From Fischerella sp. JS2 (GTDB taxonomy: Bacteria > Cyanobacteriota > Cyanobacteriia > Cyanobacteriales > Nostocaceae), in NCBI RefSeq assembly GCF_032393985.1, contig NZ_CP135918.1, forward strand, positions 372,001 to 436,000: 64,000 nucleotides of DNA. The letters run 5' to 3'. Both the position numbers and the translations under genes were made by a program. Below the pieces are notes generated by a model. It had not been told where the DNA came from. It did no database searches and was given only the letters and a program-made list of their open reading frames with translations. Shown here piece after piece: positions 17,274 to 26,956 of this stretch (positions within the stretch are counted from its first letter, which is position 1; every line of letters begins with the position of its first letter).

Positions 17274-19331
17274 ATGACTAACCGCCTTGCTGAAGCTAAG
17301 AGTCTCTACCTCCGTAAACACGCTGAAAATCCGATTGATTGGTGGCCTTGGTGCGAGGAAGCACTCTCCACTGCGAAAGCACAGAATAAACCTATATTTC
17401 TCTCTATTGGTTACTCGAGCTGCCACTGGTGTACAGTCATGGAAGGAGAAGCATTTTCTGACCCAGGCATTGCCGAGTACATGAATGCCAATTTTATCCC
17501 GATCAAAGTAGACAGGGAAGAAAGACCTGACATCGACAGCATTTACATGCAAGCTTTGCAAATGATGAGTGGTCAAGGGGGTTGGCCTTTAAATGCTTTT
17601 TTATCTCCAGATGATTTAGTACCATTTTACGCAGGTACTTACTTCCCAGTGGAACCACGCTACGGTCGTCCTGGCTTTTTACAAGTTTTACAAGCGATTC
17701 GCCACTACTACGATACAGAAAAACAAGACCTACGCGATCGCAAAGCAGTAATTCTCGAATCACTCCTAACCTCCGCAGTCTTGCAGCAACAAGGTACTAC
17801 CGCAACTCAAGACAACGAGTTATTACGTAAAGGCTGGGAAACTAGCACGGGGATCATTACTCCTAATCAATATGGTAATAGTTTCCCCATGATCCCCTAT
17901 GCAGAATTAGCATTACGCGGAACACGATTTGAAGTGGCATCAAAATATGATGGTAAACAAGTTTGTACCCAACGAGGATTAGACCTAGCATTAGGTGGTA
18001 TTTATGACCATGTAGGCGGAGGCTTCCATCGCTACACAGTTGATCCCACCTGGACAGTACCGCATTTTGAAAAGATGCTCTACGATAATGGTCAAATTGT
18101 GGAGTATCTGGCAAATCTTTGGAGTGCAGATATAGAAGAGCCTGCTTTTAAAAGAGCGATCGCTGGTACTGTTCAATGGCTGAAAAGAGAAATGACCGCA
18201 CCAGAAGGTTATTTCTATGCAGCTCAAGATGCTGATAGTTTCACCTCCCCAGGAGAGTCAGAACCAGAAGAAGGAGCCTTTTACGTCTGGACTTTTAGCG
18301 AACTAGAACAACTGCTGAGTGCTGAAGAACTCACCCAATTACAACAACAATTTACAGTCACCGCTAATGGTAACTTTGAAGGTAGAAATGTCTTACAAAG
18401 ACGCCGTTGTGGGGAACTAAGCGAAACTGTAGAAACAGTCCTCAAAAAATTATTTGTCGTGCGTTACGGTATCATCCCCGAATCACTCGCAACATTTCCT
18501 CCAGCACGTAACAACCAAGAAGCTAAATCTCATCCTTGGCCTGGTCGGATTCCGGCGGTGACAGATACTAAGATGATAGTTGCTTGGAATAGCTTGATGA
18601 TTTCTGGCTTGGCAAGGGCGTATGCTGTTTTCCAAGAACCTGACTATTTGGAACTAGCAACCACAGCCGCAGATTTCATTCTGGATCATCAGTTTGTGGA
18701 TGGACGTTTCCACCGACTGAATTATGAAAATCAACCAACCGTATTAGCTCAATCAGAAGATTACGCCTTTTTTATCAAAGCACTGCTAGATTTGCAAACT
18801 TCCAGCCCTGAACAAAACAAATGGTTAGAAAGAGCGATCGCTCTCCAAGAAGAATTCGACGAATATCTTTGGAGTGTGGAGTTAGGAGGTTACCATAACA
18901 CATCAAGCGATTCAAGTCAAGATTTAATTGTGCGCGAACGTAGTTATGTAGACAATGCTACATCATCAGCAAATGGAGTAGCGATCGCCAATCTTGTACG
19001 TCTTGCCCTGTTTACGGATAACCTACATTATTTAGATTTAGCAGAGCAAGGTTTAAATGCTTTTCGCTCTGTAATGAATAGCAGTCCACAAGCCTGTCCA
19101 AGTTTGTTTACAGCCTTGGATTGGTATCGCAATAGTACTCTGATTCGCACTACAACTGAGCAAATACACTCACTCATGTCTCAGTATCTACCAAGTGTTG
19201 TGTTTGCAGTTGCATCAAAACTACCAGAAGGCAGTGTGGGTTTAGTTTGTCAAGGATTGAAATGCCTACCAGCAGCAGCAAGTGTAGAACAGATGTTACA
19301 ACAAGTCCAGCAGAGTCAGGTCAGAGGGTGA
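17274..19331 (+). CDS. DUF255 thioredoxin-fold protein (YyaL/SPATA20 family)
   Basis: A 685-residue protein with an N-terminal thioredoxin-like domain (residues 1-160) carrying the family signature [14 protein letters not shown] near residue 49, with its CHWC redox-type motif, and [12 protein letters not shown] near residue 100. A long alpha/alpha-barrel domain resembling N-acylglucosamine epimerases follows ([14 protein letters not shown] near residue 242; [14 protein letters not shown] near residue 437). The family is widespread but has no settled function. The start [17 protein letters not shown] matches the usual N-terminus. Cytosolic, no signal peptide. It is upstream of mobA, separated by about 200 nt of repeats, so joint transcription is uncertain. 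Confidence 0.9.
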   Translation: MTNRLAEAKSLYLRKHAENPIDWWPWCEEALSTAKAQNKPIFLSIGYSSCHWCTVMEGEAFSDPGIAEYMNANFIPIKVDREERPDIDSIYMQALQMMSGQGGWPLNAFLSPDDLVPFYAGTYFPVEPRYGRPGFLQVLQAIRHYYDTEKQDLRDRKAVILESLLTSAVLQQQGTTATQDNELLRKGWETSTGIITPNQYGNSFPMIPYAELALRGTRFEVASKYDGKQVCTQRGLDLALGGIYDHVGGGFHRYTVDPTWTVPHFEKMLYDNGQIVEYLANLWSADIEEPAFKRAIAGTVQWLKREMTAPEGYFYAAQDADSFTSPGESEPEEGAFYVWTFSELEQLLSAEELTQLQQQFTVTANGNFEGRNVLQRRRCGELSETVETVLKKLFVVRYGIIPESLATFPPARNNQEAKSHPWPGRIPAVTDTKMIVAWNSLMISGLARAYAVFQEPDYLELATTAADFILDHQFVDGRFHRLNYENQPTVLAQSEDYAFFIKALLDLQTSSPEQNKWLERAIALQEEFDEYLWSVELGGYHNTSSDSSQDLIVRERSYVDNATSSANGVAIANLVRLALFTDNLHYLDLAEQGLNAFRSVMNSSPQACPSLFTALDWYRNSTLIRTTTEQIHSLMSQYLPSVVFAVASKLPEGSVGLVCQGLKCLPAAASVEQMLQQVQQSQVRG

Positions 19332-19350
19332 GTTGGAGGTGGGGAGGTGG

Positions 19351-19489
19351 GGAGTGTGTAGACACGCAAGTGGCTTCCCGTAGGGTGGAGTGTGAGGAGT
19401 GTGTAGACGCGTAGCGGCTTCCCGTAGGGTGGAGTAAGTATTAAACAACTAATAACTACTAATGTACAGACGCGATGTTCCTCGCGTCT
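19351..19489. repeat. Two imperfect direct repeats and a perfect hairpin
   Basis: Copies of GGAGTGTGTAGACRCG...GGCTTCCCGTAGGGTGGAG lie at 19351-19390 and 19396-19434. They are followed by AGACGCGA-TGTTCC-TCGCGTCT at 19468-19489, a perfect 8-bp stem. Related TGTAGACG units occur near 40820 and 47440. Heptamers follow up to mobA. Confidence 0.75.
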
Positions 19490-19531
19490 CTACCCACTAA
19501 CCACTAACTACTAACCATTAACCACTGACAA

Positions 19532-20122
19532 ATGACTAATGACCAATTGAGTGCTATCGTCTTAGCGGGTGGTAAAAGTACGCGTATGGGTAGGGATAAA
19601 GCTTTGATCCCGATTGAAGATGTCCCGATGTTGCAACGAATCTGTCAAATTGCTGAGACTTGTACAGAGCAAGTTTACGTAGTAACTCCTTGGCCAGAAC
19701 GTTATCAGCATTTATTACTACCCAAAAGTCAGTTTATTCAAGAATTACCTTTACCAGATGAAACTGGTAATGAACTCAAAACCCACGGGCCACTTGTGGG
19801 TTTTGCCCAAGGACTCACGCAGGTAACAACAGATTGGGTGTTGCTGTTAGCTTGTGATTTACCCAAATTGCGGGTAGAAGTTTTGCAACATTGGATAGCT
19901 GGACTAGAGCAAGTACCAGAAGAAGCGATCGCAGCTCTAGTTTATAGAAATAATAGATGGGAACCATTGTGTGGTTTCTATCGCCGTCGCTGTTTACCAG
20001 AATTAAATAAGTATATTCAGCAGGGTGGGCGATCGTTTCAAGAGTGGCTGAAGCAATATCCCGTGCAAGTATTACCTTTGGTTGATCAGGAGATGCTTTT
20101 TAACTTCAACAGTGTAATTTGA
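19532..20122 (+). CDS. mobA: Molybdenum cofactor guanylyltransferase MobA
   Basis: MobA transfers GMP from GTP to molybdopterin, making the guanine-dinucleotide form of the cofactor. The 196-residue protein begins with the nucleotidyltransferase signature IVLAGGKSTRMGRDKALI (residues 9-26) and has LLLACDLPKL near residue 108, the metal-binding Asp region, and RWEPLCGFYRRRC near residue 146. Length is normal. No other molybdopterin gene is adjacent. The ATG at 19532 follows heptameric repeats directly, so its leader is repeat DNA. MobA is favoured over related sugar-phosphate nucleotidyltransferases by the signature and short length. Confidence 0.92.
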   Translation: MTNDQLSAIVLAGGKSTRMGRDKALIPIEDVPMLQRICQIAETCTEQVYVVTPWPERYQHLLLPKSQFIQELPLPDETGNELKTHGPLVGFAQGLTQVTTDWVLLLACDLPKLRVEVLQHWIAGLEQVPEEAIAALVYRNNRWEPLCGFYRRRCLPELNKYIQQGGRSFQEWLKQYPVQVLPLVDQEMLFNFNSVI

Positions 20123-20194
20123 GAGCAGCCCCACTGGCAAAGCGCCACCTGTTATGAATGGAACCAACAAGGCAAATCTGTCAAATCCTCTTAC

Positions 20195-20252
20195 CTTCTG
20201 CCACGGCGTTCTTTGTTCGCCCGCAGCTTTGCAACCCACGCCTCCTCTGCCT
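20195..20252. repeat. 58-nt dispersed repeat, copy 1
   Basis: A 58-nt segment beginning CTTCTGCCACGGCG and ending CCTCTGCCT. Its exact reverse complement is found at 26552-26609. It lies between mobA and ilvH, inside a longer frame that was rejected as the ilvH start. Confidence 0.9.
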
Positions 20253-20359
20253 TCTGCCCTCTGCCTTATTTCTTGAAAGGAGCATTTAAGTTTAAAATAT
20301 ATGATCCAGGCTTGGCATCTAAAATCTATACAATCCTCTCCCTAGCCTCTCTTGGCGAC

Positions 20360-20881
20360 ATGAAACATACCCTATCAGTACTTGTAGAAGATGAAGCGGG
20401 TGTTCTTTCCCGCATTTCTGGTTTATTTGCCCGTCGTGGCTTTAACATCGAAAGCCTTGCTGTAGGGCCAGCAGAACAGTCAGGAGTTTCTCGAATCACA
20501 ATGGTTGTACCAGGTGATGATCGTGTAATTGAACAACTTACCAAGCAACTATACAAGCTGATCAACGTTCTCAAAGTGCAGGATATTACTGAAACTCCCT
20601 GTGTAGAACGCGAGTTAATGCTACTCAAAGTGAATGCAAACAGCAATACCCGTTCCGAGATAGTCGAGTTAGCCCAAATTTTCCGGGCGCGAGTGGTAGA
20701 TGTCGCCGAAGATTCCCTAACTTTAGAAGTTGTCGGCGATCCAGGTAAAATGGTCGCGATCGTCCAGGTATTACAAAAATTTGGCTTGAAGGAAATTGCC
20801 CGTACTGGCAAAATTTCCTTAACTCGTGAATCGGGAGTGAATACAGAGTTGCTCAAATCTTTGGAAGCCAAGGCTTCATAG
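20360..20881 (+). CDS. ilvH: Acetolactate synthase small (regulatory) subunit
   Basis: IlvH activates the catalytic subunit IlvB and gives valine feedback inhibition in branched-chain amino acid synthesis. The 173-residue product starts [20 protein letters not shown], an ACT domain, with [15 protein letters not shown] and the second domain beginning near residue 77 ([11 protein letters not shown]). The frame is open to 20213, but the extra 49 residues include the 58-nt repeat and have no family match; ATG 20360 gives the standard length. ilvB is not in the window, which is common in cyanobacteria. Confidence 0.95.
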   Translation: MKHTLSVLVEDEAGVLSRISGLFARRGFNIESLAVGPAEQSGVSRITMVVPGDDRVIEQLTKQLYKLINVLKVQDITETPCVERELMLLKVNANSNTRSEIVELAQIFRARVVDVAEDSLTLEVVGDPGKMVAIVQVLQKFGLKEIARTGKISLTRESGVNTELLKSLEAKAS

Positions 20882-20914
20882 CAAGGGGTAGCTATAGCTA
20901 CCAAAATATAATTA

Positions 20915-21300
20915 TTAAGGTGTGGGTGCAGGGGAAGGGTGTTTTCCTGCATAGTACACAACGACTTTCAACTGTTGCTCATCAGGAACGTAAAATACTC
21001 TGTCCCCTTTTGTCACCTCGTATTCCCATGCCCCCTTGTAGAGTTTCCCCTTCAAAGGGAAAACAGGCCTTGGCTATCTAGTGGTTGTGGTTGGTGCAGT
21101 ACATAAATCCTCATAACAGCGAAGAGTGTTTTCTGGATGGCGCTGCATTAAAGCTTCCTAATCCCGATTTACCCGACGATTTTTGCTACTACCAACCAAG
21201 TGCTTTCTATCTCAAATAATGCAGGAGCCGTCAGTTTGACTTCTGGCGGCTCCAATTTCTCCACTATTGGATTTTCTGGAGGATTATCTGACATACTCAT
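20915..21300 (-). pseudogene. Decayed small gene of unknown function
   Basis: The minus strand opens at ATG 21300 (MSMSDNPPENPIVEKLE) and reads about 43 codons to a stop, with further stops downstream. A second open piece in another frame ends GAWEYEVTKGDRVFYVP, VVVYYAGKHPSPAPTP and TAA 20915. The two ends look like one small protein with at least one frameshift and several stops. I do not recognise the family; the C-terminal strands faintly recall RelE/ParE-type toxins. It lies between ilvH and the pterin dehydratase. Confidence 0.5.
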
Positions 21301-21350
21301 AGGGATTAAAACTCGCTTGTGCTGAGTTAGCCTCAATCATAGATAACGTA

Positions 21351-21641
21351 TTACTGCGCTAGCTCATTCATTTTGCGAGCCAGATGTATATCGTTGATCG
21401 TAATTCCGCCTGCATCGTGAGTTATCAAATCAACTGATATACAGTTATATACGTTGCACCACTCTGGATGATGTCCCATTGTTTCTGCCACCAGTGCCAC
21501 ACTGGTTATGAATCCAAAAGCTTCAACAAAGGATGGAAACTGAAACTGACAATGGAGTTTCCCTTGTTCAACACTCCAACCTTTCAGTTCTTGCAAAGCA
21601 ATATCAAGTTCACTTGCGGATAAAACGGATAAGTCGCTCAT
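21351..21641 (-). CDS. 4a-hydroxytetrahydrobiopterin dehydratase (PCD/DCoH family)
   Basis: Removes water from 4a-hydroxytetrahydropterins, restoring the pterin cofactor; in cyanobacteria the substrate is uncertain. The 96-residue product from ATG 21641 (MSDLSVLS) carries the catalytic pattern ETMGHHPEWCNVYN, then a His in LITHDAGG and Asp in TIND, which is the full PCD signature. A TTG at 21662 in the same frame would add seven residues; the ATG gives the typical length. No aromatic hydroxylase gene is adjacent. It is followed, with a gap of 118 nt, by the SDR gene on the same strand. Confidence 0.92.
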   Translation of the reverse strand: MSDLSVLSASELDIALQELKGWSVEQGKLHCQFQFPSFVEAFGFITSVALVAETMGHHPEWCNVYNCISVDLITHDAGGITINDIHLARKMNELAQ

Positions 21642-21759
21642 AGTCTGAGTTGAGGTTATCAAAAGGTGAAATTATCAAAACATCTCTCGTGTTGATGCTG
21701 TCTTTTACACGAATGCCAATTCCAGATTTGGATAGTCACATTCGTGTAAAGAATTGAGT

Positions 21760-22482
21760 TTAAATATTGCCATACACAGGAACAACTGCCCCCCTCATAT
21801 CAAGAGCAGCTTCTGAAGCCAAGAAACAGATGACCTGTGCCAGAGAATCGGGTTTAACCCATTGAGCAACATTCTCTGTATTCATTGCTACTCGATTACT
21901 AGGAGTATCAATCACACTAGGTAAAACGATATTAGCAGTGATGTTTGTTCCTTTCGTTTCATCAGCGATCGCTTGTGTCAATGCTACTAATCCAGCTTTG
22001 GCGGCACAATAGGCTGCTAACTGTCCCCCTGGTTGTACGGCTCCCCGCGAACCTACTGTGACAATTCGTCCATAGCCATGTTCTAACATCCGTCTTAAAC
22101 TATGTTTCAGCACCAGGAAAGCAAGATCCAAATTCAGTTCTAGGTCAGCTTTCCACTTTTCATAAGGATATTCATGAGTTTTTCCTATTGAAAAACCACC
22201 AACGAGATGAATCAGGACATCTACCCGTTCCATCTCGTTGACTAAATTTTCCACAGCCGATTCATCTGTAAGATTGCCTGTAATAAATCTAATGCTATCT
22301 AAATCAGTAACAGACAAAATACTTTTCAATCGCTCAACGTTTCCCGCGTTAGTATAAGGAATTGTTACCAAAGCAGGTTTGTGAGCCAGAACAGTTGGCG
22401 TAACACCAAGCCCTAATCCACCCGTTCCACCAGTTAATAAAACATGATTATCTTGCAAAATTGAAGAAAGTTTATTGCTCAT
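21760..22482 (-). CDS. Short-chain dehydrogenase/reductase
   Basis: A 240-residue classical SDR. The N-terminal VLLTGGTGGLGLGV (residues 14-27) is the NAD(P)-binding Rossmann motif (TGxxxGxG). The active site shows Ser in IVTVGSRGA and YCAAKAGLVALTQ (YxxxK) near residue 159, so it should be catalytic. The substrate cannot be read from the sequence. It lies about 100 nt from the Coq4-like gene on the same strand, with a Crp-family regulator next upstream; the three may form one regulated group (inference). Confidence 0.9.
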   Translation of the reverse strand: MSNKLSSILQDNHVLLTGGTGGLGLGVTPTVLAHKPALVTIPYTNAGNVERLKSILSVTDLDSIRFITGNLTDESAVENLVNEMERVDVLIHLVGGFSIGKTHEYPYEKWKADLELNLDLAFLVLKHSLRRMLEHGYGRIVTVGSRGAVQPGGQLAAYCAAKAGLVALTQAIADETKGTNITANIVLPSVIDTPSNRVAMNTENVAQWVKPDSLAQVICFLASEAALDMRGAVVPVYGNI

Positions 22483-22583
22483 TATATGCCCCTAACATTC
22501 AATCTTTAATTGAGGACACGCTTGATGATGAGGCGTGTCCATCTATGTTGCAAAATTCTCAACTTCAGCTAATTATTGTTAGT

Positions 22584-23363
22584 TCAAACACCAACAAGTT
22601 GAGATTCTTGGGTAATCGAGGGTAATTCAATTGCATTTCGTAAATGAGGACGGCTATACCAACTCCAATGTCCTTCAGTAACAGGCACAATATTCAACTC
22701 TTTACGCCATTCAGCCAAAGGTTGCTCTAGTCCTTCTTCAAACTTCACCGGGAACAGTGGTTGTGCTTGCCGAGCAATTTTTATCCCTTGAGAAATCAGG
22801 TCAAAATCGTATTCTAGAGGGACATCAATACCTTGACGTTGATGCTTGTCTGAGAGGAAACTTAACAGTAATGCGACAATATCAATGAAGGCAAAGCCTG
22901 GATAACCAATTTGACCCACAGTGACAGCAATTACGCCTAATTCGCCATAGTCATCGAAACTAAAACCTGTCAAAATATGATGCAAGTCGTGGGTTTTACG
23001 AACGCGCTGAATGATGTAATCAATATCAGATTTAATCTCCCGTTTGCGATAAAAATCTGGGTCATAATTAAGCGCACTCAAAACTTTTGCATAAGTCCAT
23101 CCTAGAGAATCTTTAGGCATTTGCAACAAGGTATCTAAATCAAATTCTGCTCCCACATAACGCTCTTCTAGCATTTGTGCAGAAGCAGGATGTTGGCGCA
23201 CAACTTGCAAACATTTTTGCATTTGCTCACTATCACGTAGTGCATCTTCAATATCGAAAACATTTTCTGTATCAGTGAGTCCACCAACCACCATATCTAC
23301 CATCGTCAAGAGTTGATTGACGTTTTCTTGAGTTGCCAATTCGCTGATATATTTGAAACCCAT
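22584..23363 (-). CDS. Coq4 family protein
   Basis: A 259-residue helical protein with THDLHHILTGFSFDDYGELG near residue 129. This matches the Coq4 metal-binding pattern HDxxHx(11)E; a following GQIGYPGFAFIDI fits the same fold. Eukaryotic Coq4 acts in ubiquinone biosynthesis as a lipid-binding and C1-decarboxylating factor. Cyanobacteria make plastoquinone, so the role here is open. The C-terminus contains EGHWSWYSRPHLRNAI, not typical of yeast Coq4. It is transcribed toward the SDR gene and preceded by a 260-nt gap from the Crp-type regulator. Confidence 0.82.
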   Translation of the reverse strand: MGFKYISELATQENVNQLLTMVDMVVGGLTDTENVFDIEDALRDSEQMQKCLQVVRQHPASAQMLEERYVGAEFDLDTLLQMPKDSLGWTYAKVLSALNYDPDFYRKREIKSDIDYIIQRVRKTHDLHHILTGFSFDDYGELGVIAVTVGQIGYPGFAFIDIVALLLSFLSDKHQRQGIDVPLEYDFDLISQGIKIARQAQPLFPVKFEEGLEQPLAEWRKELNIVPVTEGHWSWYSRPHLRNAIELPSITQESQLVGV

Positions 23364-23622
23364 GATGACTATCTCCTTGCGTTTGCTTGTCTTTGGTTGA
23401 TAGTTTCATCTTAGGTTGGCTAATTGGGTTAAATCTAGGGTATTTTCTTGATATAAATCAAATTTGACAAATATCAAAAATAGCGGTTATTCAAATTAGA
23501 GTAAATTCTGAAATCATAATGGTTAGCATATCAATCATCAAACTAAGCTAAAAAAATATTCTGAATTAAGACTGCCAGATTCTGAGTAATTATTTATGTT
23601 TTTGCTGATATCTGAGTGAGAA

Positions 23623-24213
23623 TTAATTTCGCCAGCTTTGACGATTACGATATTTGGCACGAATACGGCTTAGTGTTTCTTGAGTTACACCTAAATACGA
23701 TGCTAGATGTCCTAGTTTGACTCGATTGAGAATATCTGGATATTGTTGCAGTAAATGAGCGTAACGCTCTGATGCTGTCTGAGATTGCAATGAAAAGAAA
23801 TGCTCTTCTAATTGAATATAATAACTTTCGATGGACAACCGACCCAGCCTATTCCACACTGAATCTTTGTTATAAAGATATTGTAGACTGTCATAACTAA
23901 TCGTTACTAACTTGCAGTCAGACATTAAAATAATACTTTCTTTACTGGGTTTTCTAGAAATAAAGCTATAAAAAGAATTAATAAAATCACCCTCAAATCT
24001 AAAACCGGAAGTGATTTCTTTGTCATCTTGGTGATAATAATATCTAACTGCCCCTTCGACAAGAAAATGTAGGTGATTACAGATATGCCCTTGTTCTAGT
24101 AATATTGAATCTTTGGGAAGTTCTTGTGGCGTTGTCACCCTTTTGAGGTCTTCACGCTGCTGTTCACTAAGGACAACGAGCCGATCTATCGCTTGAAACA
24201 TTTTTTCGTACAT
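23623..24213 (-). CDS. Crp/Fnr-family transcriptional regulator
   Basis: A 196-residue protein with a cyclic-nucleotide-binding-like beta barrel (residues 20-120: LEQGHICNHLHFLVEGAVRYYY) and a C-terminal helix-turn-helix, KLGHLASYLGVTQETLSRIR (about residues 167-186). This form of the family, with few phosphate-binding residues, often does not bind cAMP. It is upstream of the Coq4 and SDR genes on the same strand and is the likely local regulator. The 260-nt spacer between it and coq4 is AT-rich and contains ATTTGACAAATATCAAAA-type dyads near 23460 that could be its operator (speculative). Confidence 0.88.
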   Translation of the reverse strand: MYEKMFQAIDRLVVLSEQQREDLKRVTTPQELPKDSILLEQGHICNHLHFLVEGAVRYYYHQDDKEITSGFRFEGDFINSFYSFISRKPSKESIILMSDCKLVTISYDSLQYLYNKDSVWNRLGRLSIESYYIQLEEHFFSLQSQTASERYAHLLQQYPDILNRVKLGHLASYLGVTQETLSRIRAKYRNRQSWRN

Positions 24214-24377
24214 TTTGGGACTGGTAGCATCAAAATAGGTGGTGATTTGGAATTATTTTCCCTTTTTCCTGTTGTTTTGCAAAGCAAGAGTAAATAGGGG
24301 AATGCAGCGATCTTTAGCCTCATTATCAACACAATATCAACACAATTGTCTAATTTCTACTTGGGAATCAAATCATT

Positions 24378-24399
24378 GAAACCCGCCTGCGCGGGTTTC
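24378..24399. repeat. Perfect hairpin (9-bp stem)
   Basis: GAAACCCGC-CTGC-GCGGGTTTC. A GC-rich perfect inverted repeat between the amidohydrolase stop and the Crp gene start. No T-tract follows on the minus strand, so it may be a dispersed repeat rather than a terminator. Confidence 0.7.
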
Positions 24400-24435
24400 G
24401 TCTGTGTAACCGCGATGACGAATATCGCCAGGACT

Positions 24436-25671
24436 TCATTGATGCAAAAATCTATCCACACAACGCACAAACATTTCTACACCCATCACCAACGCTGTTT
24501 CATCAAAATCAAAACGGGGATGATGATGAGGATAGGCTAAATTCTTCTCTTGATTAGCAGAACCTAAGAAGAAATAACAACCGGGAACTTCCTGCAAAAA
24601 GTAGGACATATCCTCACCGCCCATTGTTTGACATTCTGGTACGATACCCACGGGCGTTTCTACGACTTCCTCTGCAACCGATCGCACTAATTCCGCTATC
24701 CCTGCATCATTAATTGTAGCTGGGTAAAGTTCCCATTGCTGGAAGTCATAATTAGCACCAAAACTTTGGCAAACTCCGGCAATAATTTGCTCGATTCTTT
24801 GCGAGAAAAAGCCGCGCAATGCTGGATTAAAATACCTAACAGTGCCACTCATCCTCGCTGTATCTGCAATCACATTGCACTTTGTACCAGCATGAAGTTC
24901 ACCGACTGTCACCACTGCTGAATCAATCGGATTGACGTTACGAGCCACTATTGTTTGTAGAGCATTGACGATTTGGGCTGCAACTACTACTGAGTCTACA
25001 GTTTGATGGGGCATAGCGCCGTGTCCGCCTTTACCAAAAATGGTGCAATTAAAGGTTTCTACAGCCGCCATTAAAGCACCTGCACGTACACCCAGGGTTC
25101 CCAAAGGCAAATTATTCCACAGGTGCAAACCGATAATGGCATCGACATCAGGATTTTTCAACACCCCAGCATCAATCATTGGTTTTGCCCCTCCTGGCCC
25201 TTCTTCTGCTGGCTGGAAGATCATTTTCACAGTCCCAGCAAAGTCTTGACGATGCTGCTGAAGATAATAAGCTGTACCAAGAGCGATCGCAGTATGTCCA
25301 TCGTGTCCACAAGCGTGCATGATCCCATCATGCTGAGAACGGTAGGGTACTTCGTTCTGTTCGAGTATTGGTAAAGCATCCATATCCGCCCGAATTGCTA
25401 AGACTTTCGATTTTGGATTGGATGCTTTTGGTTGTTTTTCACCCCGGATAATCGCAACTATACCAGTCTCAGCAATACCAGTTTGATGCTCAATTCCCCA
25501 TGCTTGCAACTTCTGGGAGACAAATTCAGCAGTGAGTTTTTCTTGAAAACCGAGTTCTGGTTTTTGGTGTAACCTGCGTCGCCACTCCACTAATTGCGGT
25601 TGCAATGAGCGAATTGACAGGCGAACACGAGATAAGTCAATATTGGTGGAGTCGGGAAAGGTCGAAACCAT
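24436..25671 (-). CDS. M20-family amidohydrolase (hippurate/IAA-amino acid hydrolase type)
   Basis: A zinc-dependent metallohydrolase of the M20D group that cuts amide bonds of N-acyl amino acids. The 411-residue protein has AIRADMDALPILEQNE (about residue 90), MHACGHDGHTAIALG (about residue 117, with metal-binding Cys and His) and FQPAEEGPGGA (about residue 152, the catalytic Glu pair). A dimerisation domain lies at residues 200-310, and a C-terminal METAL-binding part has CQTMGGEDMSYFL. All key residues are seen. No signal peptide. The start MVSTFPDSTNIDLSRVRL is a good fit. It follows bioD on the same strand by about 50 nt. Confidence 0.93.
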   Translation of the reverse strand: MVSTFPDSTNIDLSRVRLSIRSLQPQLVEWRRRLHQKPELGFQEKLTAEFVSQKLQAWGIEHQTGIAETGIVAIIRGEKQPKASNPKSKVLAIRADMDALPILEQNEVPYRSQHDGIMHACGHDGHTAIALGTAYYLQQHRQDFAGTVKMIFQPAEEGPGGAKPMIDAGVLKNPDVDAIIGLHLWNNLPLGTLGVRAGALMAAVETFNCTIFGKGGHGAMPHQTVDSVVVAAQIVNALQTIVARNVNPIDSAVVTVGELHAGTKCNVIADTARMSGTVRYFNPALRGFFSQRIEQIIAGVCQSFGANYDFQQWELYPATINDAGIAELVRSVAEEVVETPVGIVPECQTMGGEDMSYFLQEVPGCYFFLGSANQEKNLAYPHHHPRFDFDETALVMGVEMFVRCVDRFLHQ

Positions 25672-25724
25672 TTTCTTGAAATTGCTGTCGGTTATTTATA
25701 TTGTGAATCTAACAATTTTGGATT

Positions 25725-26465
25725 TTAGATTTTGGAGCCATTGCGTTGCGGAGGTTCTCTCCGTTGTAGCACGTGGCGTGATTTTGGATTGACTAACAAA
25801 CGCTCTAAATCTAAATCTGAAGCTACTTGTGCAAGTTTGTCTATATCTGCTGGGTTTTCCAAATAAGGCAAACAGCCTAAAACAGGGGTATTTGTCAAAG
25901 ACTGAATTAAATCTGCTGGTGTCCAGTTGGCGATTTCCTCATCTGTGCGGGGTTGGATGCAATTTAGAACAATTCCTACGAGTTGGACTCGTGTTTGTCT
26001 TGCTAATGCTACATTCGCTACAGCTTGAGCGATCGCACCTAATCTGACTGGTACTACTAACACCGTAGGTAAACGCCATTCTCCTGCTAAATCTGCTACT
26101 GTCAATTCCTCTGTTACAGGTGATCCCAACCCACCCAAAGCTTCTACTAAAACAAAATCTCGACGCTGACACAAGGCTGTGTAAGCTTGCCAGACTACTG
26201 CTAAATCTACGTGGCGATTTTCTTTAACTGCGGCAATTGGGGGGGCTAAAGGTGCTTGAAAATACAGTGGAGTGATTTCCTCTGGAGATTGTTCCAAGCT
26301 AAATAGCTGTTGATACCATTCGCGATCGCCCACTCCTGATTGTACGGGTTTCATAATACCCAAACTATGGGTCGAACAATATTTTTGCCAATAGGCTGCT
26401 AATGCTGTGGTTAAAACAGTTTTGCCTGCTTCTGTGTCTGTTCCAGTAATTAGTAGTGCGTTCAA
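25725..26465 (-). CDS. bioD: Dethiobiotin synthetase BioD
   Basis: BioD closes the ureido ring of dethiobiotin using ATP and CO2, the penultimate step in biotin synthesis. The 246-residue protein opens with [20 protein letters not shown], the modified P-loop of the family, and has KPVQSGVGD near residue 40 and [13 protein letters not shown] near residue 108. Other biotin genes are not adjacent. The C-terminal 30 residues (after about residue 215) are basic, and their DNA overlaps AACGGAGAGAACC repeat-like sequence, so the end may be eroded or extended by a repeat. It probably shares a transcript with the amidohydrolase downstream. Confidence 0.93.
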   Translation of the reverse strand: MNALLITGTDTEAGKTVLTTALAAYWQKYCSTHSLGIMKPVQSGVGDREWYQQLFSLEQSPEEITPLYFQAPLAPPIAAVKENRHVDLAVVWQAYTALCQRRDFVLVEALGGLGSPVTEELTVADLAGEWRLPTVLVVPVRLGAIAQAVANVALARQTRVQLVGIVLNCIQPRTDEEIANWTPADLIQSLTNTPVLGCLPYLENPADIDKLAQVASDLDLERLLVNPKSRHVLQRREPPQRNGSKI

Positions 26466-26956
26466 TTGTAATAGTTAGTGGATAGTGGTTAGTAGGGGAA
26501 GGTTGAATTTGAATTATTGCTAGCCCTTTATTGAAGAAGGCAGAAGTACGGAGGCAGAGGAGGCGTGGGTTGCAAAGCTGCGGGCGAACAAAGAACGCCG
26601 TGGCAGAAGGGAATTAAAGGGGGATACCTACACCAAGCCGCTTTGCGTCTTGTGACCCCCAGGAACATTGCAGACCAGTAAATCGAAGATTTACTGGGGG
26701 TCTTAAACCTATTTGACAGAGGGTACAGATGTCTCAATCACGAACGAAAACTTTAGATCTTCGCATAGCTGCCATCTGCCATCTGCCCGAAGCCTTTCTT
26801 GATAATGTCAATATACACGATCATTAGATCTCTCCAGAAAATGAGCATTAACCCAGACAGTACAAGGGTTTGATATTAGTTTTCGGAGATGTCTATTAAG
26901 TTGACTTGTCGAATGAACAGTAATTACAAACCAACCACTAACTACTAACCACTAAC
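26466..26956. repeat. Repeat-rich spacer with 58-nt repeat copy 2 and nested hairpins
   Basis: Holds the reverse-complement copy (26552-26609) of the 58-nt repeat at 20195. It also holds a perfect stem CCAGTAAATC-GAA-GATTTACTGG at 26675-26697, and an alternative outer pairing GACCCCCAG (26654) with CTGGGGGTC (26694). Heptameric CACTAACTACTAACC units lie at its right end. A 69-codon frame across it (26528-26737) is made of repeat DNA and is not called. Confidence 0.8.

Noticed and set aside
20213-20359. N-terminal extension of ilvH
   Set aside because: Encoded by the 58-nt repeat and spacer; the ACT-domain start at 20360 gives the normal protein.
26528-26737. Minus-strand 69-codon frame
   Set aside because: Entirely composed of dispersed repeat DNA; the product has no protein-like character.
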